Origin: JAFLCL01 sp039809495
GTDB taxonomy: Bacteria > Myxococcota_A > Polyangia > Polyangiales > Sandaracinaceae
Direction: 5' to 3'
Assembly: GCA_039809495.1 (NCBI GenBank)
Contig: JBDHVC010000005.1
Coordinates: 62,001-126,000, forward strand
Length of the DNA: 64,000 bases
Shown here in pieces: positions 51,725 through 59,431 of this stretch (its first letter is position 1; every line of letters starts with the position of its first letter). Under the pieces are notes generated by a model. That model did not search any database. It was not told the DNA's origin and was given only the letters and a program-made list of their open reading frames with translations. The position numbers and the translations under genes were made by a program.

Positions 51725-52789
51725 ATGGATCGACCCATGGGAGCGGCCCGCGACAAGACCAACGTGATCCACGTCGACTTCGGGCGCGGCGCGCGACGCG
51801 CGCGCGACGGTGCGTCGAGCTCGAGCGCGGCGAGCCCGCCCGATCGCGGCTCGACCGAGCCCGAGGCGAGCGCGAGGGAGCCCGCGGCGACCGCGCGACG
51901 TCGCGATCCGACCGCCGACCTCTTCACGCGCGCCGAGGTCTCCCGCCTCTTCGCGCTCCCGGAGAGCCGCCTCCGGTACTGGGAGAAGACAGGCTTCCTC
52001 TCCCCCTCGGGTGGCACGGCGCGCAAGCTCTACACCTTCCAGGATCTCATCGGCCTCCGCGCCGCGAAGTCGCTGATCGAGCGGGGCACCCCGCTCCGGC
52101 GCGTGCGCCGATCGATCGACTCGCTCCGCACGACGCTCCCGCACGTGATCCGCCCGCTCGCCGAGCTCCGGATCTCGTCCGAGGGGGATCGGCTCGTCGT
52201 CCAGACCGATCGCACGAAGTGGGAGCCGACGAGCGGCCAGCTCGTCCTCGACTTCGACGTGCGCGATCTGCGCGACGAGGTCGTCCGCGTGCTGCGACCC
52301 CACCAGCGCGACTCGGCGCGCCGCCGCGGGGCCTACGAGGCCTACCTCGAGGGCTCTCGCCTCGACGGCGATCCCGCGACGATCGATCGCGCGGAGGCGT
52401 GCTATCGACGCGCCGTCGAGCTCGACCCGAGCTTCGGCCACGCGCTCACGAACCTCGGCAACCTGCGCTTTCGGCGCGGCGCCACGGCGGAGGCGATCGC
52501 GCTCTATCGGCGCGCCCTCGAGGCCGATCCCGCCCAGCCCGAGGCCCACTACAACCTCGGCTTCATCGCGTCCGAGCGGGGCGATCACGCGAGCGCCGCC
52601 CGGTCGTTCGAGGCGGCGCTCGAGAGCGACCCCGCCTTCGCGGACGCCCACTTCAACCTCGCGATGACGCTCGACGCGCTCGGTCGAGCCGCCGAGGCGC
52701 GCGCGCACTGGTCGAGCTACCTCGCCCTCGATCCGACGGGCGAGTGGGCCGAGGTCGCGCGGAAGCGGCTCGCCCGCGAGCGCGACTGA
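51725..52789 (+). CDS. MerR-type regulator fused to TPR repeats
   Basis: A 354-residue protein. After a disordered, charged N-terminal stretch comes a MerR-type winged helix-turn-helix (about 70-145): LFTRAEVSRLFALPESRLRY, then WEKTGFLSP, KLYTFQDLIGLRAAKSLIE and TPLRRVRRSIDSL. The C-terminal half holds at least three TPR motifs (AEACYRRAVELDPSFGHAL, AIALYRRALEADPAQPEAHY, AARSFEAALESDPAFADAHF). Classic MerR proteins carry a ligand-binding domain there; here TPRs suggest control by a protein partner. Start at ATG 51725; GTG 51710 is an alternative. Confidence 0.85.
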   Translation: MDRPMGAARDKTNVIHVDFGRGARRARDGASSSSAASPPDRGSTEPEASAREPAATARRRDPTADLFTRAEVSRLFALPESRLRYWEKTGFLSPSGGTARKLYTFQDLIGLRAAKSLIERGTPLRRVRRSIDSLRTTLPHVIRPLAELRISSEGDRLVVQTDRTKWEPTSGQLVLDFDVRDLRDEVVRVLRPHQRDSARRRGAYEAYLEGSRLDGDPATIDRAEACYRRAVELDPSFGHALTNLGNLRFRRGATAEAIALYRRALEADPAQPEAHYNLGFIASERGDHASAARSFEAALESDPAFADAHFNLAMTLDALGRAAEARAHWSSYLALDPTGEWAEVARKRLARERD

Positions 52790-52798
52790 GAGCCCGAC

Positions 52799-52840
52799 TG
52801 ACAGCGCGCCTCACGCGACGTGATCCGCCCCGCGGAGGCA
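52799..52840 (+). repeat. Stop-linked end motif, copy between convergent genes
   Basis: The stretch starts TGACAGCGCGCCTCACGCGA and matches the 59339-59380 copy with about one mismatch over some 40 bp. It begins 10 bp after the MerR-TPR stop. The intervening bases look like a small duplication (CGACTGA, then CGACTGAC) that created the earlier stop. Confidence 0.7.
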
Positions 52841-52846
52841 GTCGCG

Positions 52847-55042
52847 TCAGGCGCCCCCGGGCGCGGGCGCCGTGGGCACGCCGGCGTCGGGGCTCGGGAG
52901 CGCGGTGGGCGTCATCCGCCCTTGGCGCGAGATCGTGACCGCGGAGCCGTCCGGCAGGACGTACGCGCCGACGCTCGGGTCGAAGCGCGGGAGCGGCTCC
53001 TCGATCGGCGTCGAGCGCTCACCGCGGATGCGCCCCTCGAGGACGTTCACGGGGATCGGCGAGGCGAGCTGATAGACGTAGCCGCCCTGGGTCAGATCCA
53101 TCCCGTAGGTGTTGCCGTCGATCTCCACGTCGCGATGGAAGGCGATGCGCTGCTGGCCGACGCGCGTGTGAGGGCGATGCGCGAGCATGAACGACATGAG
53201 CCGCACCGCGATGTGGTTGTGCAGGCGATGGCAGCCGTGGGAGTGCCTGCGCATGATGCTCATGTAGTCGACGGAACCGTGGGTGCGGATCCCCTCGTCG
53301 CCGCGCAGGCTGAGCGAGCCGTCGTCGCGCTCGCGGTAGTTGATGTGGTAGGCGGCGACGAGCCCGTACGCCGACGCGTAGCTCGGCCCCGTCTCGTGGT
53401 AGTTCGGGCGATAGGCGTCGCGGCCGCCGCGCCCCGTCCGCCGAAAGAGCGAGCGCGGCGGCGTCGACTCGGGGGGGATCCAGACGGGCGCGGCGACGAT
53501 CTGGTGCCAGACGACCGGCCCGACGGGCGAGTTCTTGTAGCGCCACCAGATCCGCCCATCGATCTGCTCGGACCGCCACCCGCCGATCGTCGTCCCGTAG
53601 CGCGCGAGGCGGATGCGCTGGCCGTTCCAGGTCGTGAGGATCGTGATCCGCGGACGACGCTCCACCGGCTGCGGGCGCTCGCGCCCCTGCTCGTCGAACG
53701 GGAATTCGTACCAGACGTCGCCACGGTCGATCTCGACCGAGAGGTCCATGTCGGCCGTGTAGTAGTCGGGGAGCGTGGGCATCGTGAGCGCGACGGGGTG
53801 CGCCGCCTCGGGCCCGAGCTCGCCGAGGCTCTCGAGGAACGCGAGCGTCGACTCGGGCGTCTCGAGCCCGAACGCGCGGATCACGATGGCGCGGAGCTCC
53901 GCCTCGAGGTTCGGGAGGTCCCGCTCGGTCCCCGACGCGTCGCGGTAGCGGCCCGTCACGCTCCCGTCCTCGAGGACGCCCGCCGCGTGCATCGCCCGCT
54001 CGGTCAGGACGCGGATCACGCCCTCTCGATCGCCCTCGAGCGGCGTCCGGCGGAGCTCCTCGAGCGTCTCGCGCCCGAGCGCGCCCCAGCCATACACCCG
54101 ATGTCGACGCTCGAATTCCGCGAGCGCCTCGTGCGTCGCCCAGTCGAAGCCGCCGCGCGACCACTCGCCCTTGCCCTCGAAGTAGCCCTCGCACTCGAGG
54201 CGCGCCTGGAGCGCGCGGATCGCGCTCGCTTGCGGGGCGAGGCGGCGATACTCGGCGAGCCGCCGCGCCACGCGATCGTCGCGGATGCGCGAGGCGTCGA
54301 TGTCCTCCATGCGCTCGACGCCCTGCGCGCGCGCGAGCTCGCTCATCGCGCTCTCGAGCCCTCGGAACCGCCGCGCGAAGTCGCGGCCCGCGTTGCGGCT
54401 CTCGTACGCGACGAACCCCGTGAAGGATCGGAGCGGCTCGAGATCGAGCGTCGCCTCGCAGGCGAGGTCGCGGGTGCGCTCCATGCGCGCGCGGAGCAGG
54501 CCGAGCGTCGGCATGATGCCGTAGATCTCGAGGTACTTGTCCTCCCGCGCGCGCTCGCCGTGGTAGTCGTTCGGGAACTCGCCGCGCGCGAGCGCGAGGT
54601 AGGTGCGGCGGTAGTCGTTCGGGCTCGGCGCCTCGGACTCCTGGTCGCGCTCGGAGAAGAGGTAGGGCGTCCACTCCTCGCCGAGATCGAGGACCATGAG
54701 CCCGTTCTCGCGCGCCGTCGCCGCGTCGACCTGACGCTCGGATCGGCCGTCCTCGTAGAGCGGCACGGGCGCGTGCATCGGCGGCGGTCGCGTGTCGACG
54801 ACGCTCGCGTGCCCCTCGCCGCTCGGGGCGAGCGCCGCGTCGCCCTCCCCCTGCGCCTCGGGCTCGGCGCGCCCCGTCCCGGGCGCGGGCGAGGAGCGTT
54901 CGGTCGCGCCGCCCATCGCGTCGCGGCTCCCACAGCCACCGCCGACTGCGGCCGCGACGACGACGAAGAGCGCGGCGAGGCTCGTGAGCCCACGCGGCGC
55001 GCGCGAGGAGGAGGAGAGGTGGCTCGGCATGGGGGCGGTCAT
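52847..55042 (-). CDS. L,D-transpeptidase lipoprotein with peptidoglycan-binding domain
   Basis: A 731-residue lipoprotein (VGGGCGSR, Cys37). The middle holds a PG_binding_1-like domain (about 290-350; AIRALQARLECEGYFEG and the EALAEFERRH helix). The C-terminal part is a YkuD-type L,D-transpeptidase: EGIRTHGSVDYMS and the catalytic HSHGCHRLHNHIAVRLM block (about 602-618), with Cys as the acyl nucleophile and Ser/His/Arg around it. It links peptidoglycan stem peptides (3-3 cross-links) or attaches lipoprotein to the wall. A GAGGTG site lies 6 bp before ATG 55042, fixing the start. Confidence 0.9.
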   Translation of the reverse strand: MTAPMPSHLSSSSRAPRGLTSLAALFVVVAAAVGGGCGSRDAMGGATERSSPAPGTGRAEPEAQGEGDAALAPSGEGHASVVDTRPPPMHAPVPLYEDGRSERQVDAATARENGLMVLDLGEEWTPYLFSERDQESEAPSPNDYRRTYLALARGEFPNDYHGERAREDKYLEIYGIMPTLGLLRARMERTRDLACEATLDLEPLRSFTGFVAYESRNAGRDFARRFRGLESAMSELARAQGVERMEDIDASRIRDDRVARRLAEYRRLAPQASAIRALQARLECEGYFEGKGEWSRGGFDWATHEALAEFERRHRVYGWGALGRETLEELRRTPLEGDREGVIRVLTERAMHAAGVLEDGSVTGRYRDASGTERDLPNLEAELRAIVIRAFGLETPESTLAFLESLGELGPEAAHPVALTMPTLPDYYTADMDLSVEIDRGDVWYEFPFDEQGRERPQPVERRPRITILTTWNGQRIRLARYGTTIGGWRSEQIDGRIWWRYKNSPVGPVVWHQIVAAPVWIPPESTPPRSLFRRTGRGGRDAYRPNYHETGPSYASAYGLVAAYHINYRERDDGSLSLRGDEGIRTHGSVDYMSIMRRHSHGCHRLHNHIAVRLMSFMLAHRPHTRVGQQRIAFHRDVEIDGNTYGMDLTQGGYVYQLASPIPVNVLEGRIRGERSTPIEEPLPRFDPSVGAYVLPDGSAVTISRQGRMTPTALPSPDAGVPTAPAPGGA

Positions 55043-55303
55043 CGTCACACCTCGCTCGCCCCGCGGAGCGGAGGCCACTGAAGGTGCGTCCAGCACTCTT
55101 GAGGCAGCCGGACGAGCCACGCAAGTTTTCGGTCGGGCACGCACGCCCGACGCTTTGCACGGTCGGTGCCGCTAGCGCGATCGCGACGCCTCACGCGGCG
55201 CGTGGAGGCCCTCGGCTCGCGCCTCGACGCGACGCGTGGGCGGCTGGCGACGCGAGCGTGGGCCAGGAGAGACGCCCACGCTCGTCACGCGCGCGTCGTC
55301 ACG
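55043..55303. other. Intergenic region with two hairpins
   Basis: The 261 bp between the TRAP transporter stop and the L,D-transpeptidase start (both minus strand) hold no supported gene. A perfect 11-bp inverted repeat (CGAGCGTGGGC, 55253-55263, and its complement at 55274-55284; 10-base loop) is well placed to end the TRAP transcript, though no T-run follows. A smaller 7-bp hairpin (GTCGGGC/GCCCGAC) is at 55132-55151. A promoter for the transpeptidase gene was not clear. Confidence 0.5.
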
Positions 55304-58204
55304 TCACTCGAGCGTCGGCTCGTCGCGCGGCTCGCCCGAGGCGCCCTCGGTCGGAGCCGCGCCAGGCGGATCGGCCGTGTCGCTCGGCGCGCTCGACGGA
55401 TCGGGCGGGCTCGGCGTGTCCTCGGCAGGCGTGCAGCGCGCCTCGAAGTCCGCGAACGACTCGTTCTCCCGCGGCACGTCGCAGTCGGCTCGATCCACCG
55501 AGGGACGCGCGGCGCCCTCGCCCCCTCCACCCCCCGAGCAGCGCGCCTCGAAGTCGTCGAACGACTCGTTCTCTCGCGGCACGTCGCAGTCCGCGGTGTC
55601 TGCCGCGCCGCCGCCGCCGCCGCCACCGCCGGAGCAGCGCGCCTCGAATTCCTCGAAGGTCTCGCCCTCGTGCGGGACGTCGCAGTCGCCCGAGTCCGCC
55701 GCCCCACCGCCCGAGTCGCCCTCGTGACCCTCGTGACCTTCGTCGCCTCCTGGGCCGCCCTCGGGGGCCTCGACCGCGTGCTCCTGGGCGGCGAGCGACT
55801 GATAGCCGGGGATGAGCGCGGTCGTGAGCCACGGGACGTAGGTGATCACCATCAGCGCGACGACGAAGACGCCGATGAAGGGCAAGACGACCCGATAGAG
55901 GTCGGGCACGGGCCGCTCGAACCGGAACCCCGCGATGAAGAGGTTGAGCCCCATCGGCGGCATCAGGTAGCCGATCTCGAGGTTGATGAGGAAGACGATG
56001 CCGAGGTGATAGGGGTCGATGTTGAAGTGGACCGCGATCCCCATGATCAAGGGGACGATGACGACGATCGCCGAGAAGATGTCCATCAACATCCCGACGA
56101 TGAGGAGGAACACGTTGAGCGCGAGGAGGAACGAGAGCGGCGAGTCGATGAGCCCGCCCGCGCTCTCGCCGCGCTGCCCGAGCGCCGCCACCGCCTCGCG
56201 GCAGTTCACCATCACGTCGGCGTGGTTCGCGAGGAACTGCTGCGCCGGCGCGCCGCAGGTGAGCGCCTCGAAGAGCTGATCGGCCGTCTGCGCCTGGACG
56301 AAGTAGAAGGTGAGCACGGTCGCCGCGCAGAGCTTCACGAAGATCGCGCCGACGAGGACCATCGAGTCGGGGACGATGCGCGGGATGTCGTGGAAGAGGG
56401 AGAGGTCCTTGTAGATGAAGACCTCGATCACGAAGATGTACGCGGCCGTGAGCGACGCCGCGCCGATGGGGCCCGAGAAGCGCAGGCCGACGAGAACGAC
56501 GAGCGGCAGGGCGAGCTCCCACTTCGCCTCCCAGAGCGCCGCGCCGATCTCCGCGGCGTCGAAGCTCGAGCGCGGGATCCGCTTCACGACGCCGACGACC
56601 ATCGAGTAGATCGCCATGAGGCCCACGATGAGGAGGCCCGGGAGGATGCCCGCGTAGATCATCTTGCCGAGCTCGAGGTGCTCGACGCCCGGCGGCATCT
56701 CCTGGAGCCCGGCGACGATGCCGTACACGATGAGGGGCAGCGCCGGGAAGATCGTGATCCCGAGCGCGCCGCCGCTCGTGACGAGGCCGAGCGAGAATTT
56801 CTCGGGGTACTTGTCCTTGAGGAGCGCCGGGAAGAGCAGGCCGCCGATCGCCACGATCGTGATGCCGCTCGCGCCGGAGAAGACGGTGAAGCCCGCCGAC
56901 GCGAGCACGCACACGACGGCGAGCCCGCCCGGCAGCCAGCCGAGGAGCGCGCGCGCCACGCGCACGAGGCGCTTGGGCGTGTTCGCCTCGCTCATCAGGT
57001 AGCCCGCGAGCGTGAAGATCGGGATCGTCGGCAGCACGCTCATCCGCGCGAAGTGGTTGCCGAGGACGTCCTCGACGGCGGAGGCGAGCTCCGTCGGGGG
57101 GACGACGTCCGAGCCGTGCGCCCAGAGAAAGAGCGCCATGCCGCCAAGGAACGTGAAGAGCGGCGCGCCCATCAGCGCCATGATCGCGAAGAAGACGATG
57201 CCCGCCGTGATGGAGACCTGCGAGATGTGCTGGACGCCGAAGGCGGCGACGGCGAGCACGGCGAGCGTCCCGCCGAGCGCGAGGAGCGGCTCGAGCGGGC
57301 GCGAGATCGTCGCGTGCTCCTCGGGGATGGGCGCCGTCGCCGCGAGCGACCGGGTCGCGCGGTGGCGGACGTAGAGGGGCCCGAGGAGCGTGGTGAGCGT
57401 GGCGAGGACCGCGACGACGATCGGCCCGAACGTCGAGGTGCCGATCGACGCGACGAGCGGGATCGCGAGCGCGGCCGCCCCGATCAGCACCTCGCGCCCG
57501 CTCGCCTGCTCGAAGGGCGCGACCCGCGACGCGTCGCCCGGCGTCGAGGGCGCGCCGTCGGGCTCCTCGTGGGGGATCCTGTGCTCGCCGGAGGCGGGCG
57601 CCGGCGGAGGGCTCGTCGTCCGCTTCGCCGACGGCGCGTCGTACCTCGAGAAGACCGCGAGCAGCTCGTGGAAGCCGTGGAGCAGGAGCCGGATCGCGAT
57701 GAGCCCGAACCCGGCCGGGATCATGTACTGGTACTCGTAGCTGCGATCGACGGACGCGTCGGCGATCCCCGCCGAGACCATGCTCGCGAGCTGCTGGTCG
57801 GCCGCGTGCCCCTGCTCGACGAGCGCGGCGTAGACGCCATACGCGAGCGCCGCGGCGACCACGGCGCCGAGCGTGCTCGCGATCGAGACGACGACGCGAC
57901 GCGCGCGGTCGGGGAGCAGCCGCCCGAGCGCGTCGATGGCGAGGTGCTTGCGCCCGCGCGTGGCGAAGCTCGCCCCGAGGAAGGCGGCCCAGATCGTGCC
58001 GTTCATCAGGACGTCGTCGACCGCGTGGGTGAGCGCGTTCTGAACGGAGAAGGCCGATCCGATCGCCCCGACCACGCCCATCGCCACCATGACGGCGACG
58101 ACGACGATGGAGAGGGAGCTCTCGGCGAGGAGCAGACCCCGATCGACGACGTCGAGGGGCGCGAGGAAGGGTGCGGGTTTCGCGGAGGGGGCAGCGCCAG
58201 CCAT
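55304..58204 (-). CDS. Fused TRAP transporter DctQ-DctM with a triple Cys-repeat tail
   Basis: A 966-residue membrane protein. Residues about 10-200 form the small four-helix subunit (LSIVVVAVMVAMGVVGAIGS, KHLAIDALGRLLP). A linker then leads to the large 12-helix transport subunit (about 240-870), with FTFLGGMALFLWAHGSD, FTLAGYLMSEANTP and FSGASGITIVAIGGLLFPAL typical of DctM. TRAP transporters take up organic acids with a periplasmic binding protein; none is encoded nearby. The last about 95 residues hold three copies of a 19-residue unit (DCDVPRENESF, then DFEARC) split by poly-Gly runs. Start at ATG 58204; longer frames are shadows of radC. Confidence 0.9.
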   Translation of the reverse strand: MAGAAPSAKPAPFLAPLDVVDRGLLLAESSLSIVVVAVMVAMGVVGAIGSAFSVQNALTHAVDDVLMNGTIWAAFLGASFATRGRKHLAIDALGRLLPDRARRVVVSIASTLGAVVAAALAYGVYAALVEQGHAADQQLASMVSAGIADASVDRSYEYQYMIPAGFGLIAIRLLLHGFHELLAVFSRYDAPSAKRTTSPPPAPASGEHRIPHEEPDGAPSTPGDASRVAPFEQASGREVLIGAAALAIPLVASIGTSTFGPIVVAVLATLTTLLGPLYVRHRATRSLAATAPIPEEHATISRPLEPLLALGGTLAVLAVAAFGVQHISQVSITAGIVFFAIMALMGAPLFTFLGGMALFLWAHGSDVVPPTELASAVEDVLGNHFARMSVLPTIPIFTLAGYLMSEANTPKRLVRVARALLGWLPGGLAVVCVLASAGFTVFSGASGITIVAIGGLLFPALLKDKYPEKFSLGLVTSGGALGITIFPALPLIVYGIVAGLQEMPPGVEHLELGKMIYAGILPGLLIVGLMAIYSMVVGVVKRIPRSSFDAAEIGAALWEAKWELALPLVVLVGLRFSGPIGAASLTAAYIFVIEVFIYKDLSLFHDIPRIVPDSMVLVGAIFVKLCAATVLTFYFVQAQTADQLFEALTCGAPAQQFLANHADVMVNCREAVAALGQRGESAGGLIDSPLSFLLALNVFLLIVGMLMDIFSAIVVIVPLIMGIAVHFNIDPYHLGIVFLINLEIGYLMPPMGLNLFIAGFRFERPVPDLYRVVLPFIGVFVVALMVITYVPWLTTALIPGYQSLAAQEHAVEAPEGGPGGDEGHEGHEGDSGGGAADSGDCDVPHEGETFEEFEARCSGGGGGGGGAADTADCDVPRENESFDDFEARCSGGGGGEGAARPSVDRADCDVPRENESFADFEARCTPAEDTPSPPDPSSAPSDTADPPGAAPTEGASGEPRDEPTLE
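55433..55687. repeat. Three-copy repeat encoding the Cys units of the TRAP protein tail
   Basis: Units lie at 55433-55487, 55538-55591 and 55634-55687, each about 54 bp and joined by Gly/Ala-coding spacers. The first two are nearly identical at DNA level, the third more diverged. Each unit encodes two Cys about 17 residues apart with a conserved acidic, Phe-containing core between them. Confidence 0.8.
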
Positions 58205-58374
58205 GCGGCCGGCAGCGTAACAAGTTCCCGCGCGCGAGCGGCAGCTTTCGGGCCTCGGCGGCCCGAGCCCCGGCGACCGCCGAGGCGACGCCCGCCCGCT
58301 CGCCAGCTCGAGGGCGACCGCTTCGAGCCACGCGACGCGCTCGCCCGGCGCGAGCGGTGCAGAGGGCGAGCGTG

Positions 58375-59184
58375 ATGCCCTCCCCGACGCCCCCACCCGG
58401 TCCCTCGCTCGGCCTCGAGCACGCGCCCGGTCCCGAGCCGAGCACCGATCGAGCCCCGAGCGCCGCGGAGGCGGGCTCGGAGCGAGGGGGCCCTCGCGAG
58501 GCGCTCGTGCGCGGCGGCGCGCGCGCCCTCGGCGACGCGGAGCTCGTGGCGATCCTCCTCGGCACCGGCGCGCAGAAGGAGCCGGTCCTCCGGCTTTCGG
58601 CGCGGCTGCTCGCGCTCCACGGCGGCCTCGGCGCGCTCGCGGGCCTCGGCGCGGACGAGCTGGCCCGCACGCGCGGCATCGGCGCGGCGGAGGCGGCGCG
58701 GCTGCTCGCCGCGTTCGAGCTCGGCCGTCGCGTCGTTCACGCGCGGCCGCCGCCCACGCACATCCGATCCGCCGCGGACGTCGATCGGCTCCTGCGCCCC
58801 AAGCTCGCGGAGCTCGAGGTGGAGCACTTCCTCGCGCTCGCGCTCGACGCGCGCCACCGCGTCCTCCGCGAGCTCTGGATCCACAAGGGGACCATGACGG
58901 CCTGCCAGGTCTCCATCGCCGACGTCTTTCGCGCGATCCTGCGCGAGGCGAGCCCCGCCGTCGTCTTCGTCCACAACCACCCGAGCGGCGACGCGGAGCC
59001 GAGCCGAGACGACGTCGCGCTCACGAGGCAGCTCGTCGCGGCGGCGAAGCTCCTCGGTGTCGCGGTCGTCGATCACGTCGTCGTCGCGCGCGAGGGATAC
59101 CGCTCGCTCCGCGACGAGGGGCTCATGTCCGAGCGGCTCGAGCGCGAGCCCCCGCCCCTCGGCGCGAAGGGCGCGCGCGGCTGA
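58375..59184 (+). CDS. radC: RadC family JAB-domain protein
   Basis: A 269-residue protein. An N-terminal helix-hairpin-helix part (LGADELARTRGIGAAEAARL) is followed by the JAB/MPN metalloenzyme-like domain with FVHNHPSGDAEPSRDD, the HxHxxGxxxPSxxD motif expected to bind zinc. RadC was named for DNA repair, but the biochemical role is unsettled. Start at ATG 58375; GTG 58372 directly before it is possible. Divergent from the TRAP gene. Its stop codon begins copy C of the 3-hairpin element. Confidence 0.93.
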   Translation: MPSPTPPPGPSLGLEHAPGPEPSTDRAPSAAEAGSERGGPREALVRGGARALGDAELVAILLGTGAQKEPVLRLSARLLALHGGLGALAGLGADELARTRGIGAAEAARLLAAFELGRRVVHARPPPTHIRSAADVDRLLRPKLAELEVEHFLALALDARHRVLRELWIHKGTMTACQVSIADVFRAILREASPAVVFVHNHPSGDAEPSRDDVALTRQLVAAAKLLGVAVVDHVVVAREGYRSLRDEGLMSERLEREPPPLGAKGARG

Positions 59185-59341
59185 CAGCGCGCCTCACTCG
59201 ACGTGATCGGTCGAGCGGAGGCGCGCTGGCTCGGCGGGAGGGAGGCTCACGCCGATTCACTCGGCGTGAGGGAGGGTCTGGGGGCAGACCCTCCGACAAG
59301 GAAGAAACAGCACGAATCAGGGCAACTGATTCGTGCTGTGA
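59182..59341 (-). repeat. Three-hairpin intergenic element, copy C
   Basis: This is the best-preserved copy, in reverse orientation to A and B. Hairpins: 59307-59339, a perfect 14-bp stem ACAGCACGAATCAG with loop GGCAA; 59272-59293, a 9-bp stem GAGGGTCTG/CAGACCCTC with loop GGGG; and 59246-59270, a 10-bp stem CTCACGCCGA/TCGGCGTGAG. The element end starts at the radC stop codon. Confidence 0.85.
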
Positions 59342-59365
59342 CAGCGCGCCTCACTCGACGTGATC
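59182..59365. repeat. 27-bp perfect direct repeats flanking copy C
   Basis: The stretch beginning TGACAGCGCGCCTCACTCGA occurs at 59182-59208 and again, unchanged over 27 bp, at 59339-59365. The two copies bracket the three hairpins. The second copy runs on into sequence shared with 52799-52840. The rest of this 247-bp intergenic region, up to the gene start at 59432, shows no clear signal. Confidence 0.85.
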
Positions 59366-59431
59366 CGCCCCGCGGAGGCGCGCGCGGGCCGCTCGACGCT
59401 CGCCCCACGTCGCGATACGAGCAGCGCTCCG

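Noticed and set aside
55166..58375. Plus-strand open frame of 1069 residues opposite the TRAP transporter
   Set aside because: Composition is almost entirely charged residues in repeats, typical of the antisense of hydrophobic codons. The minus strand has clear DctQ/DctM helices.
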